A stretch of 64,000 bases of DNA from Climacteris rufus (Eukaryota; Chordata; Aves; Passeriformes; Climacteridae): contig VZRZ01005967.1 of NCBI GenBank assembly GCA_013398175.1, positions 283,217-347,216 on the forward strand, written 5' to 3'. Numbering within the stretch: the stretch's first letter is position 1; each line of letters starts with the position of its first letter. Made by a program: the position numbers and the translations under genes. Positions 11,544-24,840 of the stretch are shown here, piece by piece. The notes beneath the pieces were generated by a model that did no database searches, had not been told where the DNA came from, and saw only the letters and a list, made by a program, of their open reading frames with translations.

Positions 11544-14011
11544 GGCGCTGTTGTTGTGGCGAGATGAAAGCAGCTGAGTGCAGTGGTGGCGGGGAAGGCT
11601 CGGGTAATCAAAGCTTGAGCTGTGTGAAGGCAGGTGGGTGACACATCAAAGTCAGGGGTACATGTGCTTGTTGCTCTCACCTCTCTTTGTAAATGAGCTC
11701 TCTGCCATAAACAGGGTTCCTGGGGTTAATTTGTGAGTTCACACGCACACAAATGCAATTACTTTTCTGTGCCCTTCCCAAAATTTACTTGCAGAGAGCA
11801 GTAATAAAATCTCGGCTTTGTTCCTTGGAAGATGGCTTCTGCAGATGTGGTGTATAAGGAGACAAGTACTTGAGCTGTTGATAGCAGGAGGTGGTCGTTC
11901 ACCTTCAGCTTAGAGTAACCCATCACCTCATTGTCCCATCTGCCTGCCAGTGTTGTTTTTGGCTTGCTGTAGGCAGGGTGAGAGCTGGAAGGTCTGAGCA
12001 GTGCCTGGTTGTCTCCAGCTGGGCCTTGCTTGGTCCAACGTGTCCTGTCTTGGCAGGGGTGTCCCATGGCCAGGGCAGGCAGCACCCCTTATGCCACCAC
12101 ACATGGGAGCTGCTCCCTGAGCTCTGCACTCAGTGTGATGGCTTCGGGTGCCCTCAGCTCAGTGAAAGCCCCAAACCCCCCTCATCTCTAAACTCTCTGT
12201 GCATGTCTCTCTGATGTGAAGCTAACTATGGGGCTGTTGCATCTCCTCAGATCCTGCTTTGTCTTTGCTGTGGAGCTTGGAAGTTGAGCACCCCAAGGTC
12301 TGGATCAGCTCTTGCTCTGTGTTTGTGCAAGAGCACCTGGTGCTTGTCTTAACTGTTTGCCCCAAAGGTGTCAAAAAATCATTGCACTCTGCTCCTGCCA
12401 TCTTTGACAGGATTCTTCCTCACTGCCCCCAGCCTACTGATGCCCAGTTCGGTTACTGCATAACCAGGGCACTCATCTCTTGACTTTCTGCATCACAACA
12501 TTAGTGAATTGCAGTGAACACCCGTTCTCAACTTTATTTTTATTAGCTAGTTCTGATGGCCTTAATAATAAGCCTTTCTAGCAAGAAGGTTTTTTACTCT
12601 TCATTTTTAATAAAATTCTTTCTTACACAGGTCATAGTAAAAATTCACAGTGAAATTGTCTGCTTGGCTCTAAAACTGGAGATCTAAGAATTTAGAGATA
12701 GTGGTATGATCCTAGGTTGCCTGTTGGTGTAGTTGCTGGTTATAGCAAGAGTTCTTACTTTAACTTTGGTCTCAGGGTAGCTGTGTTTCACAATAATCAG
12801 TGAACTGATTACTGTAATTGCAGCTTGTGGTAGCATGGTCTTACAATTAACTGATGGGGCCAATAAAGTATGGAATTTAATGAATATTTGTAAACAAACT
12901 TGATTAGGAAGTAGGTTGAGGATATGCACTGGTGGAGGATAACAGAAGAGACCCATCTTAAGCTTTGATAAATAGAACAGATGGAAATGTGAAAATGAGC
13001 AGCAAAGCATGGACACCATCCCACTGCTATTTACCTTGCATTCGTTGCTGCACCATGTCTTAAAAAATCTCTTTAAAAAAAAATGTAAGTTGACTCCCCA
13101 CTGCAATGACATTCTGTGTACACGATTTCAATCTCTTTTGCAGAACTTTAAAGCAGTACCAGTCATGATGTTGAAAACTGGATTTACAATGTAGAGCTGG
13201 TATCAGCCTTAAGTAAGAAGTGTCTATTGTCACCCCATGATTGAATCTTAATTCAATTAAAATGAAAATGGAAACCACCATTGAAAATGGGAAATAGATT
13301 TCCTAGTGGTGCCTCTGGGGAGGTGGATGGCTGACATCTGGCAGTTGCTGGAAAGTTGGCTCTGTTCTACTGTTCTTGAGGAACTGTGTCCCATTTTTGC
13401 TTGTTAATCGGTCGTGCTTTGTGTGCCTCCCTCTGGTTGTGTCCCTGCCTTTCAGATGTGTGTCCCTCATCTCAGGAACACGCTCTGTCAGGCCATTTGG
13501 GAGTGTTTTGTGTGAGTCTGGTAAGTTAACAGTTAAAGGGTCTGTTGCATTTTGGACAGTTGCTTTATTTTAAGGTTGCCAGAAATCCCTTTACACCTCC
13601 TTGCCTTCTCTCCTCTCTTCCTCTATCTTTACTTCATTGTTATGCTACTTGATTTTTATTTGCAGGTTTTCCTGGCTCAGTATGTGTGTTTCTTTAACAA
13701 AAGTAGCATTAAATTCTGCTTACCCCACCTCTCCTGGTTTTTTTTAAGCTTTTGGTTATCTGCAAAGTTTGGTATCAATTTTTCAGGTAAATGCATGTGT
13801 AAGGAGCCTTGCTCAGAGAGCTTCTGCCCTGAGCAATAGCTGCTGAGTGGCTGCTCGTGCCTCAGGAGCTTGGAGGGAAGGGGGTCTTCCAGGAGCTACA
13901 GTTCATCCATTTGCTTCCTACCTGCTGGTTTCCAACAGTATTAATTTTCATGCATTTATTGTATTTAATTAAAAGCAGGGCTGCTTACAGCAATGCTCAC
14001 AGAGATTCCTT

Positions 14012-14021
14012 CCCCCCCCCC
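14012..14021 (+). repeat. Homopolymer C10
   Basis: Ten consecutive C, then g and four more C. This is simple low complexity and a likely slippage site. Confidence 0.9.
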
Positions 14022-17000
14022 GCCCCATCCCCTAAAATGCAACAAATAAGCATCTGGTATTTGTTTTGTATAACACAATCCTCATAAAATGGAAAGTAAT
14101 AAAACATAATTATCTGTAAAGGCTTGTTTTATAAGCCTAGGAATGAGCTTGTTCCTGCCTTGTTTTGGTCTAGTTGTGAGATAAAGATGCCTTTGTATGG
14201 TTTTAGCCCCTCTCCAAATTAGTAGAGAATCAGTTATTACAGTTTTAAACCCTGGTGTATAAAGGTACAAGGTGATGTGAGTGCACGCACAGGATGATCT
14301 CTAAAGGTGAGAAGAGTCTTTCTGTTCCTTTTGTTAGTTTTTCCCTTACAAACAGTGAGTTTCATTTGAAAGCTTTGGTGAAGAAAAAGGGAAGAAGATC
14401 TGTGGGCTACGGGAACAATTCAGCATTTCTGAGCTGTGGGCCTTAAAGTTGGGTTTGAGCCTTTTCTGCACACTGCTTGTCTTTGGCAGCGTGAAGGACG
14501 AGTGTCAGGGGTCCATGTTCGTGCTTGGGTGTGTGTGAGAACTCCTTGATTTGGCCCTTGTTGCATTTCTGACAGACTTTAACTGCTGTGTATCTTCATC
14601 TCCCAGAGTGCTGCAGCCTGATCCACCTCCAGTTCGGTCACTGGGAGTTTCAGCACAGTATTCAGCAGTTTTGAAGAGCTGATTATGCTCATTTCACCTT
14701 AGATTTACTGCTTGCTCTTTGTTTGTAGGGCACTATGGCATTTCAGTTCCCTTCAGCTTTCTGTAACCCTGCACAGCCCTTCCAGCCACCACATGATAGC
14801 GGGAGATTTTTCTGGGAAAAAGTGAAGCTAGATCATTTAAACCAATTAGATTGTAAAGTGAGACACACGAGTGTCTTATTGCTGTCTGAAGATGAAGTGT
14901 GAAAACCAAATCCTTTTAGGATACTCACAGTCTAAATTTACTACTTTTTTATTTTTCTTTAAAAGATTAGTAAGCAAGAATCCATTTTTATATAATGAAA
15001 ACTGAAAGCTGTGGGGTGCAAGGCACCTTCAACTTCAGCATGCTTTGGAATATGTTTGCTTCAATCCTGTTCTTCTTTGCACAATTAATTAAAATGATGG
15101 AAGAGAACTTCAGCTTTTTTTGTGAATTGTAGCCTTCTCAAAACCAGATATGACTTAGGTATTGCTTTCTCTTTGCAAGACGAGCCTTGTAATTTTGAAT
15201 CTTGATGAGTGGCTGCTTTTGTTCTGGGAGTCTCAGAAACAATGGGGTTGTAAGCACGTAACAAATTGCCAAATGACAGCATTGCAGAGAGAAAAATCTC
15301 CTTCTTGGAAGTGCCTCATTCTCTGCATCTTTCGTTCTGCAGAGGCTGCATTGGTGTAGGGACCCACCACTTGGGCAAGGAGATGCTCCCCCAGCAAGTC
15401 CTGCTTAGGGGAGGTGTTAGTGTGCTGAGCTGCTGCTGCCCTATTGGAGTCAATTCCTTGAAATACATCTTCCTTGAAACACGCTTTCCTTTAACCTTAT
15501 CTGAGGATCCTGCACATTGTAGTCTGCACATTGCTGACTTAGTTGTTTAACAGCACTGTTGTGGCTGCTTTGGGTCCTCAGCCAGAGGATGGCCAGCAGC
15601 CACAGGGGAGGTGTTAGGAGGCACTGGCTGCCTTATGTGAGCTTACTGTTGTTTTCCATGGCTAGAAGTCTTTGATCTATTCAAACAGAAGCCTGAGAAG
15701 CAGGGAATGGAGGCCACATTGCAGGCTGATGTGTAAATGCATCCTTTTGCTCCAAAGGCTCATTTAACATATAAACTAAAGGTGCCGTGTATGTCAGAGG
15801 CTGCAGAGTCCAGCTACCAGTCAAATGGTCTGTATATAATGTTCATTTACCTTTTCATGCAAGGTCTGGAATTCATCTGTCATATTTTTTATCTGGGATA
15901 TTCCTCCTCTTATGTGTAGAGTAGGGAGATATCTCCCTGGAAAGTTTACTCATCCTTAATTCATTAATGTCTCCAGAATGTTCCAAGACCAGTGTTGCTT
16001 TGCATTCACAGCAACAGAACTGTATTTAAAAGTTTGGATGGCTTCTGATGCAGACTTCTCATTTCTCAGGAATAATTGGGTTTTACTTTACCAGTGCAAA
16101 TGAAGTGAAGCCTTTAGCTTCAGTCCTGCTATCAGTGTGGCATGGACTCATTATTTGTTCTCTCTCCCATTGTGTGCAGAGTGGTGGCTTTAGGCGCATT
16201 TTCTTTTAAATGCAACATAAAGTGAAATCCTGTTATTTGCACACATCCTGTGGCATGCATCTTCAAAGTATCTAGGCAACCTTTATGTAGATGACACTTT
16301 TGACTCAAACTTTTCCATCATTATGAGTGTGGTCCTGTGAAAAGAAGCAGGATGACAAAGGGAAGGAAGAAAGAGCTGGCTTGATCTTACTTTGGGTGGC
16401 TTGAGTCATTTGTAAGACTCTTTGTAGGAAATCTGACACACTGAAAATCTCTGCTCCCTTACACTTAAAACATCAACTTCAAACTATTCCATGTTTTTCC
16501 TTTGAGCTTGGGCAGGTAGGGGATCTCCTGGCTCTACTGGATCTATCAGGAAAGGGGGATTTCAGAGCTTCCACAATCCAGAGCCAAGCAGTGGACTTCT
16601 TTCTGTGGTTCAAGGCTCCAGGCTCAGGAGGATGAGTAGTCCAAAATGTCTGCAGCTGTAGTGTGGGGAGGTGTGTGTGTGTTCCGGCAGCTTCTGAGTT
16701 CAGCTGTGTTTCCCAGAAAACAAGAGCTGAATGGGAGGCTTGAAAAACTTAAGGGGAAGCCACCATTGCTCAATTAGTTTGCTTTCAACCTCTGCAAGGA
16801 TGAAGTAAAGCTTACTCAGAGGAGGTTCTTTGAATAAAAGCATGTCTATGGGGTCACATGTGACCATGACCCATCAACAGTGTAGATGGAACAGGCATCA
16901 CTACTGCAGCAGTGTGATCTCCAGTTGGGAATTGGTTTCCAGAGCCAAAGTCACTTGGATATGCTGCACAGGGAGTGCTGTTGCCCCAGACTTTGTGCCA

Positions 17001-20000
17001 GGGTGGGTGTCATCTCTTACAGCAGTTCTGGTTTCATTGGATCAAGCAAGCATCCTCTAGGTAGGAGTCAGGGCCAGTGTAAACATCACACTATGTGCTG
17101 TGGCTGCTTTGGCAGAAGTAGGATTGGTGTCCTTGTGTTTGGTACTTACTGAATTGGGGCTGTGGGTGTTCAGCACTGTGCATGGTGGTATTAAGGAGCA
17201 CATTGTGTGGGTCAGTGTACACAACAAAACAATCCCCTCCTCTCCATCATCAACAGGTGGCATACACAGCTCTCACTTTGCCCCTCTTGCCCTGGCCTGG
17301 TGCTGGGGAACATGATGTGTTCCCTATCCAGCTCTTAAGAGGATGGTGGTGTTCAGAGGGCTGATGCCAGAAGCCTGGGACTGTGGGTTGGGGAGATAAA
17401 ATGTTGTGTGTCTGTGATTTACATTTACTGGGTGGTGATTCCTTTGGACTCTCATTGCATTCATGGTGTCAGCCCAAATACCAGTGACCATGGTGGCATC
17501 TTCCCACGTGCAGTTGAGTTGGCCCGAAGGAGAAGGCTGAGCTGGCGGTGGAAGGGACGGGAGGCACTGTGTGCCACTGTTGCCCCAGGCGCTGGGTTTT
17601 GGGAGGTGGCAGCCCCAAGCAGCTCACTGAGGTTTCCCTGACAGCTGATACAGAACATAAAATGAAGCTAAGGTTTCTCAGGACTCTTGTTGCCAGATCC
17701 CCTTCCCCATACACCTGCTGCCCCTCTGGTCTTCGTCCATTGCTGAGGCCGAGCGTCTAGCAATAGTAGGACAGTGAGTATAGCTATTTCTCAGGGAATG
17801 CTGGATGGAAAAGTTTGGAATGGCCTGGACAAATACTTAAAGCATGGTGAGGAAGGGTCCAGATTTTTGTGTTAGTATACTTAGGACAGTAAATGAAAGC
17901 TTCCTGTTGCAAGGCAAGGCAACTAGGTTTGTAGCCAGAGGTCAGTTTTGGTTTTTTTTAATTGTTATTAAAGACCAGCTGTATATATAATCTTGACTTA
18001 TTGTTTCTACTACAAAGGGCTGAAATCATTATCTAGGACTTCATGATTAATGCCCACTTTGCCTGCAATGAGGATACCGCTGGTAAGTATCCCCATGCAG
18101 TGATTTCTTTATTTGACCTCATGTCCATGGGTTGGTGATGAAGCTGAGATGGATATTGACTACTCTCATCTTGACTGTATGTTTAATTACAGGGCAGTAA
18201 GAGTCAAGTGGGATAGCATTTCAGGTGGTTGGTGTGGGAGTAAAGCAACGTGGTAAGCTGAGCCCTGGTAGCTCACTTGGGACAGTGTGGTGAGTTGCTA
18301 CTACTTTATGATGGGAGAAGCTGCCAAAGGAAGACTACAGTACAGTTAAGTGGGACTGTTAGTGACATGAGCCAACAAATTCCTTAGTGGCAATGGTGTA
18401 TTCTTGTATTTGCTTTTCCTTACAACTGCTGGGTGAAGATACTCCGGTGTAGTAAGACCACTGGGAAGAAGGAAGGAGGAAAAGAGACTCTGAAGGTCTG
18501 GATGTGAAATGCAACTGTTTCCTGGATGGGTTTTATTGGAACCTGGCAGTTTGCTGTCAGAGCAATGTATTCCTGATGAAACATCTTCATGTAGATGCTG
18601 TTTCTGTGCATCTGCTTGTTGGGTAGGTTGAAAACAAGTGGAGGAAAGGAGAGACATACTTCTGTCAGGTGGAGACTTCTGTGCAAAAGGACTGAATCAA
18701 AGCAACAGCTGCCTTTGGCAGAGGATATATTCTCAGTTACTGGTGTTTTCACAGACAAATAGCAGTAAACTTGCAGGGGTGTTTGAAATCGAAAAATGCA
18801 TAGACAGAGCTGCCATCTTTGGGATTCCAAAAGGAAGCTGAAGTTTTAAAGGGAAGCCGAAGTGAAGAGCTGGAGGGTGCAGGCAGTTCAATACTTTCTT
18901 AAGAATAGACAAAGCTATTGTCTGACCTATTTCTGTTTGTCAGTATCTTTTTTAGGAATTAGTCTTCTGCTGGATCTTGCAACTTTTAGAGTTCAGGGAA
19001 GATAGTAAAGATGACTCTAAAGTAGGAGTGACTTAGAAAACAACACACATTTTGTTTTAAACAGTAAAATACACACCTGTAGTAGAGGGTGTACTTATGA
19101 TCCAGGGCATGAAAGTTTATGCTTCCTTCTATTAAAAAAAAGGTGTCTCTGTTTGAGCTGTGCCAGGATGTGCATGGTGGCCTGTGTCCTGCTGGGGTGG
19201 CCCAGTGCCAGGGCTGATGTGTACTGGGTGAGACATCTGGACATCAAGAGAAGCAAGGCAAGCATTAAGGAGCTATGAAGGAGATAAAAGCTGTGTGTGA
19301 AAGCCCAAGGATGGAAGGAGGGGGAGAATTAAGAATTAGAAAAGCAGCACTACATCTTCTGTAGCAGTTTTTTCTTTGCTCTCAGCTGTTTTCTCATGTT
19401 TGCTAGACATAGGGTTGCACTGTTTGAGTAGTGAGGAGGTGAGAAGGCTACTCTCTCAGTTTTTAATGTGATGTAGTTGAAACTGATACACCTGCAACAG
19501 AAATGTTCATCATGGCTTGAAACACCTCCATGTTGACCTGGAGAACTTCTGGTGTGAGGGCATTTGAGTTTGGCACCTTGATTCACAAACAAACCAAATG
19601 TGAGAGCTGTCAGTGCTGTATGGTGCACCACAAGCATGTGATTTCAAAGCACAAACCTTGTGTGAACTTACTCCACCGCTTTAAATTTCCTTGGAAACCA
19701 AATCTAAACACCAAAGTGTGATGATCTGAGGTAGATCTGGCAGGGTTTGTGCTGAGACAGCTATGAACTGAGGGATCCTACTCTGTGCAGGTGCCATCTC
19801 GGCTGAAACTGGTGTGAAACCAGTATGGAAGCAGAGAGGACACAGCCTGCAGGGAGATGTCATCTTCACCACAGGCTTCCTGGATTTTGCAGCCAGGCCT
19901 CTGGTTTAAAGAGTGTGATTTTCTTTTAAACATGGATAGTCTTTTAAAAAGGATGTGCGAGATGTATTTTTAAACAGAGCATGTTTGGTTTGTATCCCTT

Positions 20001-23000
20001 TGGCAGAGAGTTTATGTCTGTGTAATCACTTTAGTTAAATTGTCTTATTTTCTGTCTCATACCCATTATGTGAATTTTATATTACGTGCTTATGTGTTTT
20101 AGTTTAGATTTTTATTTTGTACAAAGAATCAGGCATGGTTGCATTGGGAAGCAGATGTTGCAGTGGTATTTGAGACACTTTGCTGCTCCCTGGGAAGGGG
20201 GATGCAGGAGCAGGCAGGGAGGGGAGTGCAGGCAGTGCTGCTGCTGGGGACAGTTCTCAGTGTGCCACACAACGTGGCTGCACCAGGAGTTTAATGGTGG
20301 TTGAAGCTTTGCCATAGGTGATGTCTTTGGAGGGAAGATGTAGAAGGTGAGGCACTGGCTGCATTCTGTCCCTGTGCAGGGGGTGGTCAAGCAGCCACCT
20401 GAGCCTTGGAGCTGCTGGAGACGAAAACATCCAAAGGATGCCATTGTCTGTGGTACTAAAATGCAATGCTTGAAAGTGTCTCACAACACAAAGGTTTGTT
20501 AAACATTGCATTTGGAGGACACTAGGAAGTGCTGAAGTGGCCCATGGTGTGTGTTTGGATAGCAGAGCACAAATTGGATTCTTTGTACAGGATTTTTCTC
20601 CCTCTCTTTTCCTGTTTGAAGCCTCTGTGTGTCTAAATACTTGTTAATTAACTAAACTCTGAAGCGCGTTTGGATGCTGCATTTGACAAAAACTGACTTT
20701 TTTCTTCCTAATTACAAATGCTGCCTGTGTTTTTGCTCCAGTTTTTTATAATATCAGAAAAGCTGATCCAACATGCCATGCACGTTTTCCCTGTTACATT
20801 ATGCCCTGGAAGTTTTGACCTCTAGCATTTCATAGTAGTTTGTAAATTATGTATGGAAATGTTCTGTATTGTTACCGTATGAACTCCATGGAGATGGGGT
20901 GTCTTGAGTTGCTTGATTTGGTACTGAGCTTGGAAATGTTTCCATGTGCCTCCCCAAACCCACCATACTACCCCAGCAGTATGCTATTTTGTACTCACTT
21001 ATTGTACTGAAGATAACTTTTGTCTGTGCCTGCAGAAAACCTGGAGTTGCTCTTAGCCAGTTTAAGATAATGGATCACTTGAAAGAATATTTCCTAGTAT
21101 TTATTACTGCTCACCAGAGGATAATTTCAATAAGAGTTTATCATATTTATTCAGCAGCAGACTAATAAATTCAGATTTGTTTAAACAAAGACTGGAGGAA
21201 GAACCTGCTAAACGCTTACAGTTATATTCATGGCAGGCATAAGCTACTCCATTTCACTCAATGTACTTGTGCCTGCTTATGTCACCAATTAATTTAGCTC
21301 TTAATATCTTACTTTCAGCACTTTTTTTCTTCTGGGTACTGCAGTTATATTCATCCCTGATGTAAGTCTGTTGTGGATAATGGCATCTCTGATGCTGTTT
21401 GTCTGTGGATGGGTTTGATTTGTTGTTGTGGCAAGGTCTATAAAGAAAAACGCTATTGCAGGAAGGAATGACCTAATATGCTGAACTCGAATCTGGGAAG
21501 GTCTTGAATATGAATTCTCCTGTTCTGTGCTTGTGGCTTGGAATAGTTCACTCAATCTTTCTTTTCCCCCCATATTTAAATACAATAAAATACGGTGTTT
21601 GTGTATGGAAAATGTGTGCAAGTACATTTGTAGTTTGAAATTTTTGCTAGGAATCAATCTAAAAATGAAGAAACCAGGAGGGAAAGGAATGATCAGACGA
21701 TGGCTGGGAGCACACATGAACAGGTGAGGGGTACATTTTGACATAATACAAGCTTAAAGCTATATGTTCATGCATAACTTGCTCTACTTGTGTTGGACAT
21801 TGCTTCTGGAAGCCAAATGGATGTTAGTAAAAATAAAAGCTTTCACCCAAACTGAAATTTCTTGCACCAAAGTTGCATTTGCAGAACCATACCTTCTGTG
21901 GAAAGGGAAATAGTCTGAGTAGGTGGAGTATATTACGTCTGGTGGCATCCAAATTTTGCTCTGCTATGGGGTGTGTGTGATTTAAGTGTACCTGTGCAAT
22001 TTCAGAACTGACGTATAGATCGTGGTTTTCATTTACATGCCTGCACATACACACACATTTTAAATAGAATTGAATACACCATGACTTTTTCTGTTTTGCT
22101 GGTTGTCATCCCACCAACTTGCCCTTCTTTCTTTGCTTTTAATCATCTTTAGGTCACTACAAGCTCTCTGCAATAATGTGCATCACATATGTTAGCTGTG
22201 AAAACCAAACAAACCCTCACAGGTTAAAGAGCTGGTCTTACAGAGCACAGGCACCACAAACAGACAGCTCAGGACATGAAACACAGTGGGTTTTGCAGGT
22301 TTTATTCCTGACTCTGTGGTAAATCCATTTCAGACCTAACCAGAGCAGTGGCAAGAGCAGCACAACTTGACCCAAGAGTCCTGTGCCCCTTTCTGTGCTG
22401 GGTAGGGTTTAACTAGTGCTTTAGCTCCACTGGAGTCTTTGGTGTTCACAGAAGATGGTGATGTCTAGGAAAGCTCTGCCACAGTGAAAGTCTGGTGTTT
22501 GGACCTGCAGAATATGGAGGGTTAATAATGTTCAGGAGGAAAATGTAATGGATGGTGACATTTTGTGTGTAAAATTAAGCCAAGGAATGCCATGGATGTT
22601 AACCTAAGAAGGCCCACTAACAGTTGTTGACTTTCTAGGAAATGTTTGCATGTGTTGGTGGTTTCTCTTCCATCACAAATGGATTTTTCTGTGTCCTGGG
22701 AGTGAATCACAATTTTGTTTCCACTCTGTTTTTAATTAAAAAGTAAAAGACAGAAAACCTTTTTATACAAGTGGTTGGAAAGCTGAGCAAAACATAGGAG
22801 ATAAATAAACTGGTAAAGATTAACTGAACCAAGCAATGGAAGCAACAGATTCTTGTGCCTTCAAATCCTTGACAAAAAATTTTATTAATATGACTAATAT
22901 GTTGGTTTCTTAATGTTATCTGCTCTTGCATTGTAAATGATTTTATGTGGGCACAATGCTTTCTGAAATCCAGAGTAAAACAAAGCAACTGGTGTATACA

Positions 23001-24329
23001 TCTTTGCCATTAGCAGTAGTATTTGAAGTCCAGTGCTGATGCAGGCTTAAAATTATTGACCAACAGGGACTAAGAGAAAACTGGACAATTTTTTTATGCC
23101 TTAAAGTCTTCCAATATACATCTAAAACACCTGGGCATGCTTGTTTGTGCAATCTCTGGGCTGCAAGTGGTTGTGTGCCTGATGACCTTCTGCAGGCAGC
23201 TCTTACCTGGCACCCTCAAAGATACACTTGCAGTTAGTATTTGTTGTATAGATGTTACAGGTTTTTAATTGCTATTGTGTCTGGAGTGGTGTTAGGGCTC
23301 TGTGATTGTTACTTGCATGGAATTAATGCTGGAAGGTGGATATCAGAACTGAAAATGGTGTTGTGTTGGGGCTTGTGGATGTGTAGATGGGGCTCCTAAA
23401 AGAAAGCTGCTGTTGTTGGCTGCATCTGCCCTTCTGCTGGAAAGGAGGAGAGGCGAGAGTCAGCATGCAGTGTTCAAAACTGGTGCTTTTTATTCCACCT
23501 GATCTGACCTTGCAAGACCTCTCCATTAAACCATCCAGAGGTGGTTTTAAATGGTCCTCTCCTGTGCTGTCAGCAGAGAGTGCAGCACACCACCAAGCTG
23601 TCTGAAAATACCCACTCCCTCTGTGTGTGATGGGGGAAGCTGGGGTTTGGCTGGCACTGCTTCAGCTCCTGCTCTGCCCAGGAAACACCAGTGTTCCCCT
23701 GCAAGACCTGCAATGGGGTGGGAAACGGAACTTTGTTGCTATTCAGAACAATACAGTGATGGAGACTGCAAAAATCAGAGTTTGCGCTATCAGTTTGGGG
23801 TAACTGATTTATTTTGAGAATAAGGGCAAGGAAGAAAACTGGGTGCTTTGGCAAATTGCATTTGTGCTGGTGTGCCCTTGGAGTATCAGGTGTTTTGTGC
23901 ACCTGAAAGCACAGGTCTGTATGTGGCTTTGTTAGGAAGATAGCAAAGACAAATGGTCTGCATGGTGATTCTGTAGAGATACTTTGTGCACTAACCATGT
24001 CAGAGCCTCACTGCAGGGTGGGTTTACTGGACTATGTGGCTTCTGGCCCTTACCTCTGAGCATGGGACTGGGGAAGGTGGCATTGAAGCTGTGGAGCACT
24101 GTCCTTGGGCCTGGGAGCCTCCTCTCAGCCAGTGATTGAAATCGGGTGTCAGGATCATAAGAGGAAATTTTAATGGCTGTGCAGCTGGGCAGCAGCTACC
24201 AGGAATACTGTTAATGAGTGTTTATGACCCTTCCTGGTGCCTTCAGTGGTTTTGGTGCAATAAATGGACACCTTTTTAGTGCTGGTTTGAAAAGGGACAA
24301 ACTATTTTTGTTCAATTGCTCCCGATTTG

Positions 24330-24840
24330 CACCAAGCGCGCTCTGACCTCTGCCCGTTTCCGTGCATTAACGAACTTCTTAAAGGTTGTACGGACACTTT
24401 CCATTAGCCGCACTGTTGCTGTTGCCATGAATATTTAATGTCAAGAGTGGTACTTTTCGTTATTTTTATTCTTTTCGTTGCTCTGCTTTGTCAAAAGTGG
24501 ATATTTTCCCTCAGAGGCCAGGTGGCAGCCGCATGCCCTGCACACTGCGCTTTTACCTTCCTCTTCGCTTTTTATCCGCAGTTTAGCAAGGCCCTAAACT
24601 TCCCTTCCTCCTCCTGGCCCTCCTCCGTAGCCCTCAGGGAGCGGTGCCATTTCTGACAGGATTTGCAATTGAACTTCACTGAGCACAATGGCTGTCCCGT
24701 GCCTCGCCTGGGCACCAGGGGATGAATTCTCCACACTTCATGGGTCGCTGGGCCCTCTTTATCTGCAGCAGAAACAGAGGATTGCCTGCAAGACAGAGCC
24801 ACTTCTGAGGGCGCATGCAGATCCGCAGTGTCTGGGGCAC
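24330..24840. promoter_or_regulatory. CpG-retaining block inside the intron (candidate enhancer or conserved element)
   Basis: About twenty CpGs fall in ~500 bases, against near absence in the flanks. Examples are the aagcgcgctc region (~24335), tacggacac (~24390), ttttcgtt twice (~24455-24480), tatccgcag (~24575), agcggtgcc (~24640) and gagggcgcatgcagatccgc (24806-24825). The last contains an NRF1-like GCGCATGC half site. At 24556-24582 a pyrimidine tract ends in ccgcag, which looks like a splice acceptor. No protein is recognised in either strand. CpG retention suggests an unmethylated or constrained element; the function is unknown. Confidence 0.35.

Larger units (their letters stand above)
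9546..24329. other. Intron segment with no gene recognised
   Basis: This is ordinary intron. I noted an AT-rich stretch at about 10060-10150, a pyrimidine-rich tract at 11485-11543, a C10 run at 14012-14021 and a short (GT)n at about 16671-16682. The longest open frame (minus, 21301-21744) has no domain or composition that suggests coding. No transposon fragment was recognised by eye. Confidence 0.55.

Noticed and set aside
21301..21744. 147-codon minus-strand open frame
   Set aside because: No similarity to a family I know. Composition resembles translated intron.
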